A stretch of DNA of 45,847 nt from Actinomycetota bacterium (GTDB lineage: Bacteria > Actinomycetota > Actinomycetes > S36-B12), in contig VGCC01000014.1 in assembly GCA_016870195.1 (NCBI GenBank), positions 1-45,847 on the forward strand, given 5' to 3'. This document shows, one piece after another, positions 23,784 through 33,541 of the stretch; the stretch's first letter is position 1; each line of letters starts with the position of its first letter. The notes below the pieces were generated by a model. That model was not told where the DNA came from, did not search any database, and was given only the letters and a program-made list of their open reading frames with translations. Both the position numbers and the translations under genes were made by a program.

Positions 23784-24433
23784 CCCCCACCCTCCCGGAT
23801 CGTCGCGATGCGGGTCCGCACCGCCTGGCGCAATGCCGCCTCCGCGTCCCACCCTCGGTCCCGGCCGGCGGCTACGAGTGCCAGGAGGAGTGCACCGAAA
23901 TCCTCGTCCGAGTGAACATCCTTCACGGTGGTGTCTGCGACTGCCTGCTCGGGTAAATCCGGAAGATCGAGGGATGCGCTGCGCGCGAGAACCTTGGCCG
24001 CCCGCACGAGTGCCGGCAGCGATTCGGGGATCCCGTCCGTGACCGAGGTGCGGCCCTTCTCCTTCGCCTTCAATGCGTGCCAGTTCGCCTCGACCTGCTC
24101 CGCGGTGTCCGCAGTCGCATCACCAAAGACATGCGGGTGCCGAGCGATCAACTTGGTGATGATGCCGTCGGCAACGTCGTCGATGTCCCAGGGAGTCTCA
24201 GATTCCTGGGCGATCCGCGCATGGAAGACGATCTGCAACAAGAGGTCCCCGAGTTCCTCCCGAAGACCTGGATCATCATCGATCTCGATCGCTTCGACGG
24301 TCTCGTACGCTTCTTCGACGAGGTATTCGACGAGTGATCGGTGCGTTTGGCGTGCATCCCACGGGCATCCGCCGGGTGAGCGCAGCCTGTCCATGACCTC
24401 GACGAGGTCGAGGAAACGGTCACCGCGGGGCAT
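23780..24433 (-). CDS. mazG: Nucleoside triphosphate pyrophosphohydrolase
   Basis: The 217-residue all-alpha NTP pyrophosphohydrolase begins with LVEVMDRLRSPGGCPWDAR and contains the catalytic EEAYE and REELGDLLLQIVFHA helices (EExxE and ExxD metal ligands). It hydrolyses (d)NTPs, including damaged ones, to monophosphates. Length is less than the duplicated E. coli MazG and typical of actinobacterial forms with a diverged second half. It follows the SurA-N-like gene by 15 bp, as often near mfd. Confidence 0.92.
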   Translation of the reverse strand: MPRGDRFLDLVEVMDRLRSPGGCPWDARQTHRSLVEYLVEEAYETVEAIEIDDDPGLREELGDLLLQIVFHARIAQESETPWDIDDVADGIITKLIARHPHVFGDATADTAEQVEANWHALKAKEKGRTSVTDGIPESLPALVRAAKVLARSASLDLPDLPEQAVADTTVKDVHSDEDFGALLLALVAAGRDRGWDAEAALRQAVRTRIATIREGGG

Positions 24434-24448
24434 CGTCAGGTGGGCACG

Positions 24449-25027
24449 TCAGTTGGGAACTGAGAGGTCGTCCGGGGGCGGACCGATGGTGAGGTTCGCG
24501 GGATCCCAGGTGCCGTAGCGCGGGCTGATCTCGACACCGACCTGCTCGCTGTACTTCCCGATGGTCTGGAAGACCGCAAGGGACTGCATATCGGGCGACT
24601 CGTTGGGCGCCAACTTCGCACCGAGTTTCTCCACCTGGATGTTGAGCCGGATGATGCTGGTGATCTGATCAGGCGCGACGTCCTGCGTCAACAGGTACTT
24701 CTCGAACTCCGCCAGACCTCCGGCTTGCTCGCCGTAGGCGTCGAGGACCGCATCGATCTCCCCTGCGTTGACGGTCACGCCCTCCTTCGTGGCGACCTGG
24801 TCGACGAGTTCCGTGGTGACAGCGCGTCCCAAAGTCGTGGCCATCATGGATGGCGACGCGTCGTCGACGTTCTTGCCTTGGACGGTGAGGAGGTTCTCGA
24901 CCTCTGCACTGATGGACTCGTCCGTGATGCGGGTGCCTCCCACGACGGCCGCAGAGCCGGCGGTCTGGCCACTACACGCACTCAGGGCGAGCACGGCCAC
25001 GAGGGCGACGACTGCACGAACTTTCAC
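24449..25027 (-). CDS. SurA-N-domain-like lipoprotein
   Basis: The 192-residue protein starts at GTG 25027 behind GGAG. A signal peptide ends at lipobox LSAC (Cys about residue 18). The mature part resembles the N-terminal peptide-binding domain of SurA (VVGGTRITDESISAEVE, then helices), with no peptidyl-prolyl isomerase domain. In actinobacteria such a lipoprotein commonly sits between mfd and mazG. It is probably an extracytoplasmic chaperone-like protein. It starts 20 bp after mfd ends. Confidence 0.82.
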   Translation of the reverse strand: MKVRAVVALVAVLALSACSGQTAGSAAVVGGTRITDESISAEVENLLTVQGKNVDDASPSMMATTLGRAVTTELVDQVATKEGVTVNAGEIDAVLDAYGEQAGGLAEFEKYLLTQDVAPDQITSIIRLNIQVEKLGAKLAPNESPDMQSLAVFQTIGKYSEQVGVEISPRYGTWDPANLTIGPPPDDLSVPN

Positions 25028-25047
25028 GGAGAACTCCTGTTCCACAT

Positions 25048-28000
25048 TCATTGAGCAACGACGTCGAGCAGTTCCTCAGCCCACGCCACGAGCACCCGAT
25101 CGGTGGCGCCTGCTGGCTTCGGCACGATGATCGTACGGACCGCGGGCTTGATCACGGTCTTCGGGTAGAGCCGGGTGAGTCGCATCTGAGCGGACTCACG
25201 GAGTTCCACGGGGGCGAGTCGGATCCCGGCGCCCTGGGCCACCACCTCGGTGATGCCCGCTGCGCGGCAGTGCGCCCGGAAGCGCGCCACCGCGAGGAGG
25301 GATTCGACGGTCTCTGGAAGCGGCCCGTAGCGGTCGAGGAGTTCCGCACCCACCTCCGCGACTTGCTCGTCGGTGTGCGCATCGGCGAGACGCTTGTACG
25401 CCTCGAGGCGCAATCGCTCCTGCGGGACGTAGTTCTCGGGAATATGCGCGGTGATGGGCAGCTCGACGCTGACCTCACGCGTCTCCGGGTCACCTCGATA
25501 CTCCGCCAGCGCCTCTCCCACGAGCCGCAGATACAGATCGAATCCGACGTCGGCGATGTGACCGCTCTGCTCTCCACCAAGCAGGTTGCCCGCACCCCGG
25601 ATCTCGAGGTCCTTCAGCGCGATCTGCATACCTGAGCCGAGATCCGTGCGTTGGGCGATCGTCGCGAGCCGCTCGTGCGCCGTCTCCGTCAACGGCTTGT
25701 TCGGGTCGTACAGCAGGTACGCATAGGCGCGCTCACGTCCACGTCCAACGCGACCCCGCAGTTGGTGCAACTGGGAGAGCCCGAAGGTGTCCGCTCGATC
25801 GATGATGAGCGTGTTGGCATTCGCGATATCGATCCCCGACTCGACGATGGTCGTGCAAACCAGGACATCGATGCGCTTTTCCCAGAAGTCGATAATCACC
25901 TGCTCGAGCGCAGACTCACCCATCTGCCCGTGCGCGACAGCGACGTTCGCTTCCGGGACGAGGTCACGGACGCGTGCGGCCGCACGCTCGATCGATTCGA
26001 CGCGGTTGTGCACGAAGAACACCTGCCCATCGCGCAGGAGTTCCCGGTGGATCGCCGCCGTGATCTGCTGCGCGTCGTAGGGACCGACGTAGGTCAGCAC
26101 GGGATGTCGTTCCTCGGGCGGTGTCTGGATCACGCTCATCTCGCGGATTCCGGTCACGGCCATCTCGAGGGTCCGCGGGATAGGCGTGGCCGACATCGCA
26201 AGGACGTCTACGTTCGTGCGTAGGGCCTTCAAGTGTTCCTTGTGCTCGACGCCGAAGCGCTGCTCCTCATCGATGACCACCAACCCGAGGTCCTTGAACC
26301 GCACGGACGGGGTCAGGATGCGATGGGTGCCGATGACAACGTCGACCGTGCCATTGGCCAGTCCGTCGAGGACGGCCTTCTTCTCCTTGTCGCTGTTGAA
26401 GCGCGAGAGCCCGGCGACCTTCACCGGGAATGGCGCGAAGCGCTCGGCGAACGTGGCCAGGTGCTGCTGGACGAGGAGCGTCGTGGGCACGAGCACGACC
26501 ACCTGCTTGCCATCCTGCACGGCTTTGAACGCCGCACGCACCGCGATCTCGGTCTTCCCGTATCCCACGTCCCCGCAGATCAGACGATCCATCGGCACCG
26601 TGCGCTCCATGTCGCGCTTGACCTCGTCGATGCACGCGACCTGGTCCGGTGTCTCGATATAGGGGAACGCATCCTCCAGTTCGCGCTGCCACGGTGTGTC
26701 CGAGGCGAACGCGTACCCGGCGGCGGACTGCCGTGCTGCGTAGAGCCGCACCAACTCCCCCGCGATCTGCTTCACCGCCTTGCGCGCGCGCCCCTTCGCC
26801 TTCGCCCAATCTGCGCCGCCGAGGCGATGGACCGACGGAGCTTCGCCACCGACGTATCGGGTGACGAGGTCGAGTTGATCCATCGGAACGAAGAGGCGGT
26901 CCGGGGGATGGCCCCGCTTACTCGCCGCGTACTCGATGATCAGGTACTCGCGCTCGGCGCCCCCCACTGTGCGGCGGATCATCTCGACGTACCGGCCGAC
27001 CCCGTGGTGCTCGTGCACCACGTAGTCCCCCGGCGTGAGCGACAACGGGTCGATGCTGCGGCGACGCCGGCTCGGCATCCGACGCATCTCCTGGGACCGC
27101 TGACCCAGGATGTCGGAGACCGTGAGCAGGTCCACGTCCGCCCAGGTGAATCCGTGGTTCCACCGACCCGGGGCGAGGGTGACCACCGAGGCAGCGGGCT
27201 CGGACCCGACCTCATCGACGATGCGCGCGGGAAGCTGGGCCTCGGACAATTCCTCGGCCAGGCGTTCGAGTGGTCCGTGTCCCTCTCCCACGACCACCAC
27301 CCGGTGCCGGTTGGCGAGTGCCGTGCGCAGAAAATCGATGGCCGCGTCCGCATCGGCCCGAAACTCCGGCGCCGGGGCCGCGGGCACGGTGACGTCTGCG
27401 TCCTCCCGCGACAGGGAGGTGACCTCCCACCAGGTACTGCCTGCTGCGCTCGCAGATTCCTCGATCTCGGTAAGGGCGAGGTACGCAGTCGGGGTGAGCT
27501 CGATCGGAGTTTCGCCCCCCACCGCCGCGGCGTGCCATCCCGCGGCGAGGAACTCCTCGGCGGTGCGCACCACGTCAGCCGCGCGACTCTCGACCCGGGG
27601 CTGCTCCACGACAACGACGTGTGCCCCCGCCGGAAGCAAAGTGTGCACTCCGACCATCTCCCCAACGAGCGCGGGTGCCAGCGACTCCATGCCTTCGACG
27701 GGAATACCCGCGGCGACCTTCTCGCAGAGAGCCGCAACCTGCGGGTGCGCCTGCGCGAGCGACTGCGCTCGAGCCCGCACCTCCGGGGTCAGCAGCACCT
27801 CGCGCACCGCGTGCGCGCAGAGGCCATCCGCCAGGTCGAGGGAGCGCTGATCGGTAACCGCGAAGTGGCGTACCTCTTCGACCTCATCACCCCAGAACTC
27901 GACGCGCAGAGCGTGTTCACTCGTGGGTGGGAAGACATCGAGGATTCCACCGCGCACGGCGAGTTGGCCGCGGCGCTCCACGAGATCGACCCGCTCGTAG

Positions 28001-28479
28001 CCGAGGGTGACCAGGCGCTCGACGAGTTCGGTCAGATCGGCGCTATCACCGGCGCGCAGTTCCACGGGCTCAACTTCACCGAGCCCGGCGGGGATCGGTT
28101 GCATCACTGCCCGTGCGGATGCGACCACGGCGCGCAAGCGTGCATCACCGGTGGCGAGCCGACGCAGGACCGCGACACGTCGTCCGACCGTGTCACTCGA
28201 GGGTGACAGTCGCTCGTGCGGCAGCGTTTCCCATGACGGGAACACCGCGACATCGCCCTCAATCACCTCGGCCAAGGACGCGGCGAGGTCCTCGGCCTCG
28301 CGCCCGGTGGCGGTCATCACGAGAAGCGGTGATCGTTCGGCGATCACTCCGGCGATGATCGGAACCGCCGTGACTGGACCGACCACCGTGATGTGATCGG
28401 AGGTCGTCCCGGACAACTCGCTGATGCGCGCGACCGACGGTTCCGCGCGCAGTGCGTCGAGGACGCCGCGCAGACTCAC
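25048..28479 (-). CDS. mfd: Transcription-repair coupling factor
   Basis: The 1143-residue Mfd has UvrB-homology modules in residues 1-350, the RNA-polymerase-interacting domain near residues 480-555 (TPGDYVVHEHHGVGRY), a RecG-like translocase with Walker A GDVGYGKTE (about residue 635), DEEQ (VIDEEQRFG, about 735), and the TRG region (GRVGRGRERAYAYLL), ending in the UvrA-masking C-terminal domain. It removes stalled RNA polymerase and recruits UvrA. The GTG at 28479 gives a GTGA overlap with the phosphatase stop. A longer frame to 28641 is rejected because its first 54 residues are low-complexity Arg-rich antisense of the phosphatase gene. Confidence 0.97.
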   Translation of the reverse strand: MSLRGVLDALRAEPSVARISELSGTTSDHITVVGPVTAVPIIAGVIAERSPLLVMTATGREAEDLAASLAEVIEGDVAVFPSWETLPHERLSPSSDTVGRRVAVLRRLATGDARLRAVVASARAVMQPIPAGLGEVEPVELRAGDSADLTELVERLVTLGYERVDLVERRGQLAVRGGILDVFPPTSEHALRVEFWGDEVEEVRHFAVTDQRSLDLADGLCAHAVREVLLTPEVRARAQSLAQAHPQVAALCEKVAAGIPVEGMESLAPALVGEMVGVHTLLPAGAHVVVVEQPRVESRAADVVRTAEEFLAAGWHAAAVGGETPIELTPTAYLALTEIEESASAAGSTWWEVTSLSREDADVTVPAAPAPEFRADADAAIDFLRTALANRHRVVVVGEGHGPLERLAEELSEAQLPARIVDEVGSEPAASVVTLAPGRWNHGFTWADVDLLTVSDILGQRSQEMRRMPSRRRRSIDPLSLTPGDYVVHEHHGVGRYVEMIRRTVGGAEREYLIIEYAASKRGHPPDRLFVPMDQLDLVTRYVGGEAPSVHRLGGADWAKAKGRARKAVKQIAGELVRLYAARQSAAGYAFASDTPWQRELEDAFPYIETPDQVACIDEVKRDMERTVPMDRLICGDVGYGKTEIAVRAAFKAVQDGKQVVVLVPTTLLVQQHLATFAERFAPFPVKVAGLSRFNSDKEKKAVLDGLANGTVDVVIGTHRILTPSVRFKDLGLVVIDEEQRFGVEHKEHLKALRTNVDVLAMSATPIPRTLEMAVTGIREMSVIQTPPEERHPVLTYVGPYDAQQITAAIHRELLRDGQVFFVHNRVESIERAAARVRDLVPEANVAVAHGQMGESALEQVIIDFWEKRIDVLVCTTIVESGIDIANANTLIIDRADTFGLSQLHQLRGRVGRGRERAYAYLLYDPNKPLTETAHERLATIAQRTDLGSGMQIALKDLEIRGAGNLLGGEQSGHIADVGFDLYLRLVGEALAEYRGDPETREVSVELPITAHIPENYVPQERLRLEAYKRLADAHTDEQVAEVGAELLDRYGPLPETVESLLAVARFRAHCRAAGITEVVAQGAGIRLAPVELRESAQMRLTRLYPKTVIKPAVRTIIVPKPAGATDRVLVAWAEELLDVVAQ

Positions 28480-29276
28480 GTGCGCAGCACGGAGCGCAGG
28501 GCCGCGGCGATCTCCGGATGCGCCACGACGAGGTCGGTGACGTACGGGGGCATGTGGTTGAACGTGACCGGGCTGCCATCGAAGTGACTGGGGACGAGCC
28601 CGTAGTGCAGTGCGACGCCGTAGGGCGCCGCCACATCCCACTCGTAGAAGCCGGTGTTGTGCACATAGGCCTCGGCGCGGCCGGCGAGCACCTCGTTGAC
28701 CTTGGCTCCCACCGATCCGACATCGACCACCTCAATGCCCTGAGTGATTCCCCCGGCTGCGAGCACGGCGCTCAGGTCATCGACGATGCGCTCGAGTGTC
28801 TCCGGCGGCCGGCTGCGCGAGGCGACGATGCGGATCGGCCGATCCGTGGGCAGCGGGTGAACTCCCGGATCTGCGTCGAGCACGCTGCGGGAGAGACCCT
28901 GGCCGGGGAGATCGACGGTGCACGCACTCAGTCGCTGTTCGGCCATGTCCCAGAGCGCGATGTGGACGGCGAAGTCGCTGCGGATCTGCCCGTATTCCCA
29001 GGTCCCATCGAGTGGATCGACGATCCACACCCGCGCGGCCTCGAGCCGCGACGAGTCGTCCTTGCCCTCTTCGCTGAGCACCGCGTCGTCGGGGCGAGCA
29101 TCAGCGAGGGCGCGGGCGATGAGGGTGTGCGACTCGGCGTCTGCCAGATCCCGCAGGCGATCGGCCTGCTCGCGGGTGAGGTCCGCGCCGTGCTCGGCGA
29201 GGAAGTCTTCGCGGAGTTCGAGGAGGAGGCGACCGGCCTGCTGGGCGATCTCCAGCGAGACGTGCGCGTCGTTCAC
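28476..29276 (-). CDS. CysQ/inositol-monophosphatase-family phosphatase
   Basis: The 266-residue protein has the lithium-sensitive phosphatase motifs: LSEEGKDD, then WIVDPLDGTWEYG (metal-binding Asp-Pro-x-Asp-Gly) and YEWDVAAP near the C-terminus. It most resembles CysQ (3',5'-bisphosphonucleotide phosphatase) or inositol monophosphatase; which substrate applies is not settled by motifs. GTG 29276 has GGGAG four bases upstream. ATG 29291 is an alternative start. It overlaps mfd by 4 bp. Confidence 0.85.
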   Translation of the reverse strand: MNDAHVSLEIAQQAGRLLLELREDFLAEHGADLTREQADRLRDLADAESHTLIARALADARPDDAVLSEEGKDDSSRLEAARVWIVDPLDGTWEYGQIRSDFAVHIALWDMAEQRLSACTVDLPGQGLSRSVLDADPGVHPLPTDRPIRIVASRSRPPETLERIVDDLSAVLAAGGITQGIEVVDVGSVGAKVNEVLAGRAEAYVHNTGFYEWDVAAPYGVALHYGLVPSHFDGSPVTFNHMPPYVTDLVVAHPEIAAALRSVLRT

Positions 29277-29277
29277 G

Positions 29278-29868
29278 TCACTCCCGGGCATTGAAGGTGT
29301 TCTGCGTCGCTTCGAGGCCATCCTCCACCACGCTCACTGCGGCGCGCGCGGCACGGTCGAGGACTTCGGGGAGGTCGGCGCGCTCGGTCGAGGTGAAGGG
29401 TTGGAGGACGAAGTCGGCCGGAGCCTGACGTCCCACGGGCCGTCCGATACCGATGCGCACGCGATAGAACTCACCCGTCCCCAGCGCCGATCGGATGCTC
29501 TTGAGCCCATTGTGGCCGTTGTCGCCACCACCGAACTTCACCCGCAGGGTGGTGAAGTCGATGTCGAGTTCGTCATGCAGCACGATCAGGTGATCGGACT
29601 CCACGCCGTAGAACCCCATCAACGCGGACACGGGGCCACCGGACTCGTTCATGTAGCTCAACGGACACGCCGCGATGACCTGATGGGTCGCCCCGGGAAT
29701 CCCGACGCGCAGTTCGGCAACCTCGGCGAGAGCACGCTTGTGACGCGACGGCTTCGCCGCGTGCTCGGCGATGAGTGCACGAACCGCCATGGCCCCGACG
29801 TTGTGACGGGTCCCTGCGTAGGCGGGTCCGGGGTTGCCCAGACCCGCGATCAACCACGGTCCGGACAT
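29278..29868 (-). CDS. pth: Peptidyl-tRNA hydrolase
   Basis: The 196-residue enzyme has GLGNPGPAYAGTRHNVG with catalytic H22, a VLHDELDID segment with the conserved Asp, and GGDNGHNGLKSI with the substrate-binding Asn and the conserved His. It recycles peptidyl-tRNAs after premature drop-off. ATG 29868 is 11 bp after rplY ends, a conserved pairing in actinobacteria. Confidence 0.96.
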   Translation of the reverse strand: MSGPWLIAGLGNPGPAYAGTRHNVGAMAVRALIAEHAAKPSRHKRALAEVAELRVGIPGATHQVIAACPLSYMNESGGPVSALMGFYGVESDHLIVLHDELDIDFTTLRVKFGGGDNGHNGLKSIRSALGTGEFYRVRIGIGRPVGRQAPADFVLQPFTSTERADLPEVLDRAARAAVSVVEDGLEATQNTFNARE

Positions 29869-29879
29869 GGTGGCCGATC

Positions 29880-30449
29880 TCAGTTGCCGGAGGGAGCCTC
29901 GGCGGCAGGTGTGCCCGCTGCTTCGGCGGCCGGTGCGGCAGCGGCCTCCTGCGCCGATGCAGCCGCGGATGCGGCCGCCGCGGCGGCGGCCTTCTCCTTG
30001 ACGTCGTTGACGGCGTGGTCGACCGCAACCATCGGATCCTCACCGCGGGCGACGGCCTCCTCGAGTGCCTGCACAACCGCAGCCGGGTCGTAGCCGGCTT
30101 CGACCGCGAGCTGGTGCGCCTTGGCGACTGCATCGGCGTACGAACTACGGATGGCTGCTTCCTGCTGGGTGATCACGACGAGGTCGACGTGTTCGAGGCT
30201 TCGCTTGACCGGATCGCGCTGGATGTCACGCGGCTTGGTCAAGTAGGTCGTGCCGTCGATCTGCACGTTGAGCACCACGCGCGGCTTGCGCAGGGCGAGG
30301 TCGAGCTCGTGCTCGGGGAGGGAGACGTGGGTGAGCTCGGTGCCGCGGCCGTAGATGACCCCGGGAACCTGACCACCGCGGCGCACACGGCGGGCAGCGC
30401 CCTTGCCGAAATCCGAACGCGGGGTCGCGCTGATGCTGACGTTGGTCAT
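29880..30449 (-). CDS. rplY: Ribosomal protein L25 (Ctc form)
   Basis: The 189-residue protein has the L25 5S-rRNA-binding domain (RSDFGKGAARRVRRGGQVPG, residues 10-30) and the TL5/Ctc C-terminal domain (to about residue 150). A tail of over 40 residues is almost all Ala, Glu and Pro, a frequent actinobacterial feature and probably disordered. GAGGAGA precedes ATG 30449. A 116-bp gap separates it from prs, so it may have its own promoter. Confidence 0.95.
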   Translation of the reverse strand: MTNVSISATPRSDFGKGAARRVRRGGQVPGVIYGRGTELTHVSLPEHELDLALRKPRVVLNVQIDGTTYLTKPRDIQRDPVKRSLEHVDLVVITQQEAAIRSSYADAVAKAHQLAVEAGYDPAAVVQALEEAVARGEDPMVAVDHAVNDVKEKAAAAAAASAAASAQEAAAAPAAEAAGTPAAEAPSGN

Positions 30450-30565
30450 GTCTCTCCTCGGCTCTCCTGCGCCTCGGCGCGACGCGCGCCGTGGGGCGCC
30501 GACGTCGATAACGGTGTTTCCACCCTCGCCGAGGACAGGCCGGACTCTATCAACCGCGCCTTTGG

Positions 30566-31564
30566 TCAGTGAGACGAGGCTTCGTCCTGGGTAGCCGCCT
30601 CGAACATGGTGGTCACCGAGCCGTCGGTGAAGACCTCGTGGATGGCCTTGGCCAGCAGCGGGGCGATGGGGAGAACGGTGAGCTTCTCGAATTGATGCTC
30701 GGGCGGAATGGGCAGGGTGTCGGTGACCACGACCTCGCTGATCGCGGAATTCTGCAGCCGATCCCGGGCCGGATGGCTCAAGATCCCGTGGGTGGCGGCC
30801 ACGATCACCTGCGACGCACCCTGCTCGAAGAGGGTCTCGGCGGCCTTCACGATCGTGCCACCGGTGTCGATCATGTCGTCGACGAGGATGCAGATGCGGT
30901 CCCGCACGTCACCGACGACCTCGAAGACGCGCACGTGGTGGGGTACGTCCGGGTCGCGACGCTTGTGGATGATCGCCAGCGGAGCACCGAGCACGTCGGT
31001 CCAGCGCTCGGCCACGCGCACGCGACCCGCGTCCGGTGAGACGACGGTGATCTGCTCGCGGGGCAGGTTGGCCGAGACGTGCGCAGCGAGGAGCGGCAGG
31101 GCAAAGAGGTGATCGACGGGGCCGTCGAAGAACCCCTGGATCTGCGAGGTGTGGAGGTCGACGGTCATCAGCCGGTCCGCGCCGGCGGTGTGGAAGAGGT
31201 CTGCCATGAGCCGAGCGGAGATGGGTTCGCGGCCGCGGTGCTTCTTGTCCTGGCGCGAGTAGCCGTAGAAGGGCACCACCACGGTGATGCGCTTGGCGGA
31301 TGCGCGCTTGAGTGCATCGATCATGATGAGTTGCTCCATGATCCAGGTGTTGATGGGCGTGGTGTGGCTCTGCAGGACGAACGCGTCGGTACCACGTACC
31401 GATTCCTGGAAGCGGATGAAGATCTCGCCATTGGCGAAGTCGTAGGCGAGGGTGGGCGAGACGTCAATGCCGAGTTCCTCGGCGACCTGGTGCGCGAGCT
31501 CCGGGTGGGACCGTCCGGCCAGGAGCACCAACTTCTTCTGGGTGGGCACGGACTTCTCGGCCAC
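30566..31564 (-). CDS. prs: Ribose-phosphate pyrophosphokinase
   Basis: The 332-residue PRPP synthase has the ATP loop around YGYSRQDKKHRGREPIS, the catalytic/regulatory VDLHTSQIQGFF, and the PRPP-binding signature CILVDDMIDTGGTIVKAAE (residues about 220-240). It makes PRPP for nucleotide, His and Trp synthesis. GTG 31564 has CAGGAGG upstream and overlaps the glmU stop by one base. Confidence 0.96.
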   Translation of the reverse strand: MAEKSVPTQKKLVLLAGRSHPELAHQVAEELGIDVSPTLAYDFANGEIFIRFQESVRGTDAFVLQSHTTPINTWIMEQLIMIDALKRASAKRITVVVPFYGYSRQDKKHRGREPISARLMADLFHTAGADRLMTVDLHTSQIQGFFDGPVDHLFALPLLAAHVSANLPREQITVVSPDAGRVRVAERWTDVLGAPLAIIHKRRDPDVPHHVRVFEVVGDVRDRICILVDDMIDTGGTIVKAAETLFEQGASQVIVAATHGILSHPARDRLQNSAISEVVVTDTLPIPPEHQFEKLTVLPIAPLLAKAIHEVFTDGSVTTMFEAATQDEASSH

Positions 31565-33039
31565 TAGACCTCCTGATCGTCGTTGGGGGAAACCCTGTCA
31601 GATGCGTCCCCGGCGGCGCGCGCGGCCTCGGCTGATGCGCTACCCGCGCGTCGGCGCTCAACCCAGCCGCGGATGTTGCGCTGCTTTCCGCGGCCGACCC
31701 CGAGCGCACCCGGTGGGACGTCGTCCGTGATGACCGAACCGGCGGCGGTGTAGGCGCCGTCGCCGATGGTGACCGGTGCGACCAGCATGGTGTCCGACCC
31801 GATGCGAACATCGCGCCCGATCACCGTGCGGTGCTTGTCCTGGCCGTCGTAATTCACCACCACCGTGGCGGCCCCGATGTTGGTGCCCTCCCCCACTTCG
31901 GCATCCCCGACGTAGGACAGGTGCGGGACCTTGGCGCCGTCTCCGATCTGGGAGTTCTTGATCTCGACGTAGGCACCGGCCTTGGTGTCGGCACCGAGTG
32001 TTGTGCCCGGGCGCAGATAGGTGAAGGGACCGACGGTGGCGCGCGCGCCGATCACGGCCAGCTCCGCCCAGGTGTGCCGCACCTCGGCGTCCGCACCGAC
32101 CTCGCAGGAGATCAAGGTGGTGCCGGGGCCGATCTGGGCGCCGGTCTCGATGGTGGTGGGACCGCGGAGCACGGTCTGCGGCGCCAACGTGACATCCGCG
32201 GCGATCTCCACGTCGACGTCGATCCAGGTCGATCCCGGATCCGCGATGGTCACCCCCTCGACCATCCAGTGCACGTTGATCCGGTCGCGCATGATCGCCC
32301 CGGCCTCGGCGAGTTGCACGCGATCGTTGACACCCAGGATCTCGGTGGGGTCGTCCACCACCGTCGCCGAAACCGGCTGCGCATCGCCGCGCATGATCGC
32401 GATCACGTCGGTGAGGTACTCCTCCCCCTGCACGTTCTGTCTGGTGACCGCGGCCAGGGACTCCGTCAATCGCTGCGCATCGAAGGCATACATCCCCGAG
32501 TTGATCTCTGCGATCTCGAGTTGATCGGCGGTTGCGTCGCGGTGTTCGACGATGGCGATGACCGACCCATCTGCATCGCGCACGATCCGGCCGTACCCGG
32601 TGGGATCCTCCAGGTCCGCGGTCAGCATCGTGGCCATCGCCCCCTGGCCGGCATGCGACTCGACGAGTTGCACGACCGTCGGACCCGTCAGGAGAGGCGT
32701 GTCGCCGGTGAGTACCACCACGGGACCACCACCCAGATCCGCGCCGCGTGCCGCGAGGTCCGCGAGTGCGATGCGCACCGCATGTCCCGTGCCGTGCTGC
32801 TCCTCCTGGACCACGGTGAGCACCCAGGGAGCGATCTCGGCCAGGTGCGCCACCACCTGGTCGCGACCATGCCCAACGACGACCATCAGGTGTTCGGGTT
32901 CGGTCGCCGCGGCCGCCTCGACGACGTGGCCGAGCAGACTGCGCCCGGCGATGGTGTGCAGGACTTTGGGGGTGGCCGACTTCATCCGCGTGCCCTCGCC
33001 CGCAGCGAGGATGATCACGACGGAGGGCCGGTGGCTCAC
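31564..33039 (-). CDS. glmU: Bifunctional UDP-GlcNAc pyrophosphorylase / GlcN-1-P acetyltransferase
   Basis: The 491-residue protein has the nucleotidyltransferase loop [18 protein letters not shown] at the start and, after about residue 240, the left-handed beta-helix acetyltransferase with isoleucine-patch repeats ([20 protein letters not shown], then [19 protein letters not shown]). A C-terminal tail of about 30 Ala/Arg-rich residues follows. It makes UDP-GlcNAc for peptidoglycan. GTG 33039 follows GGAAGGA; an ATG at 33057 lacks a site. Confidence 0.95.
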   Translation of the reverse strand: MSHRPSVVIILAAGEGTRMKSATPKVLHTIAGRSLLGHVVEAAAATEPEHLMVVVGHGRDQVVAHLAEIAPWVLTVVQEEQHGTGHAVRIALADLAARGADLGGGPVVVLTGDTPLLTGPTVVQLVESHAGQGAMATMLTADLEDPTGYGRIVRDADGSVIAIVEHRDATADQLEIAEINSGMYAFDAQRLTESLAAVTRQNVQGEEYLTDVIAIMRGDAQPVSATVVDDPTEILGVNDRVQLAEAGAIMRDRINVHWMVEGVTIADPGSTWIDVDVEIAADVTLAPQTVLRGPTTIETGAQIGPGTTLISCEVGADAEVRHTWAELAVIGARATVGPFTYLRPGTTLGADTKAGAYVEIKNSQIGDGAKVPHLSYVGDAEVGEGTNIGAATVVVNYDGQDKHRTVIGRDVRIGSDTMLVAPVTIGDGAYTAAGSVITDDVPPGALGVGRGKQRNIRGWVERRRAGSASAEAARAAGDASDRVSPNDDQEV

Positions 33040-33097
33040 GGGTGCATCCTTCCGCATCGGATGGGGCTCGGGATACCGCCTGGCGCGTCACCCTGGA

Positions 33098-33541
33098 TTA
33101 GGGAGAACCTGCGCTCAGGGAAGCAAGCGGGACCACAAGAGGGTCGCCACCAGAGACGAGCTTTCGGTCATTGGTGACCAGCGCACGGCAGCCGTTATTC
33201 GTCGCCGTCGCCACGTGCAGGGAATCAGCGAAATCCAGACCCGACTGTCCGCGAAGGCGCGCCGAGGCTTCAAAGTCCTTGCGGGTGTGATCAAGGACTA
33301 GGAAGAGGTCATCGTTGTTCAGCAGGTCCCGTGCGGTCTCCACCGCGTGCGCATCGCCCCGGCGGTATGGCCCCGTGAGAACTTCCGCGCAGACCGCAGC
33401 CGAGATGAACGCGTTGTAGGTCCCGTCTGCGCAGTCGGCGAGGAACGATCTCGCCGCGGGCCCGAATCGGGGGTCATCCTCGAGGACGTAGATCACGACA
33501 TTCGAATCCACGTACACCGGGTCGCCAGCGCTGAGAGCCAT
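33098..33541 (-). CDS. vapC: PIN-domain toxin (VapC type)
   Basis: The 147-residue PIN RNase begins MALSAGDPVYVDSNVVIYVL with the first acidic Asp, then CAEVLTGP (Glu), LDFADSLHVATA (Asp pair) and LVTND (Asp), the four-acid Mg site. It would cleave RNA, as known VapCs cut tRNA or rRNA. Start ATG 33541 overlaps the antitoxin stop (TGATG). It probably forms a toxin-antitoxin pair with the upstream gene. Confidence 0.85.
   Translation of the reverse strand: MALSAGDPVYVDSNVVIYVLEDDPRFGPAARSFLADCADGTYNAFISAAVCAEVLTGPYRRGDAHAVETARDLLNNDDLFLVLDHTRKDFEASARLRGQSGLDFADSLHVATATNNGCRALVTNDRKLVSGGDPLVVPLASLSAGSP

Noticed and set aside
28480-28641. N-terminal extension of mfd
   Set aside because: It is Arg/Gly-rich antisense of the phosphatase gene; the GTGA overlap at 28479 gives a better start.
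33040-33097. tRNA-Gln gene sometimes found beside glmU in actinobacteria
   Set aside because: The gap is only 58 bp and no cloverleaf can be drawn.
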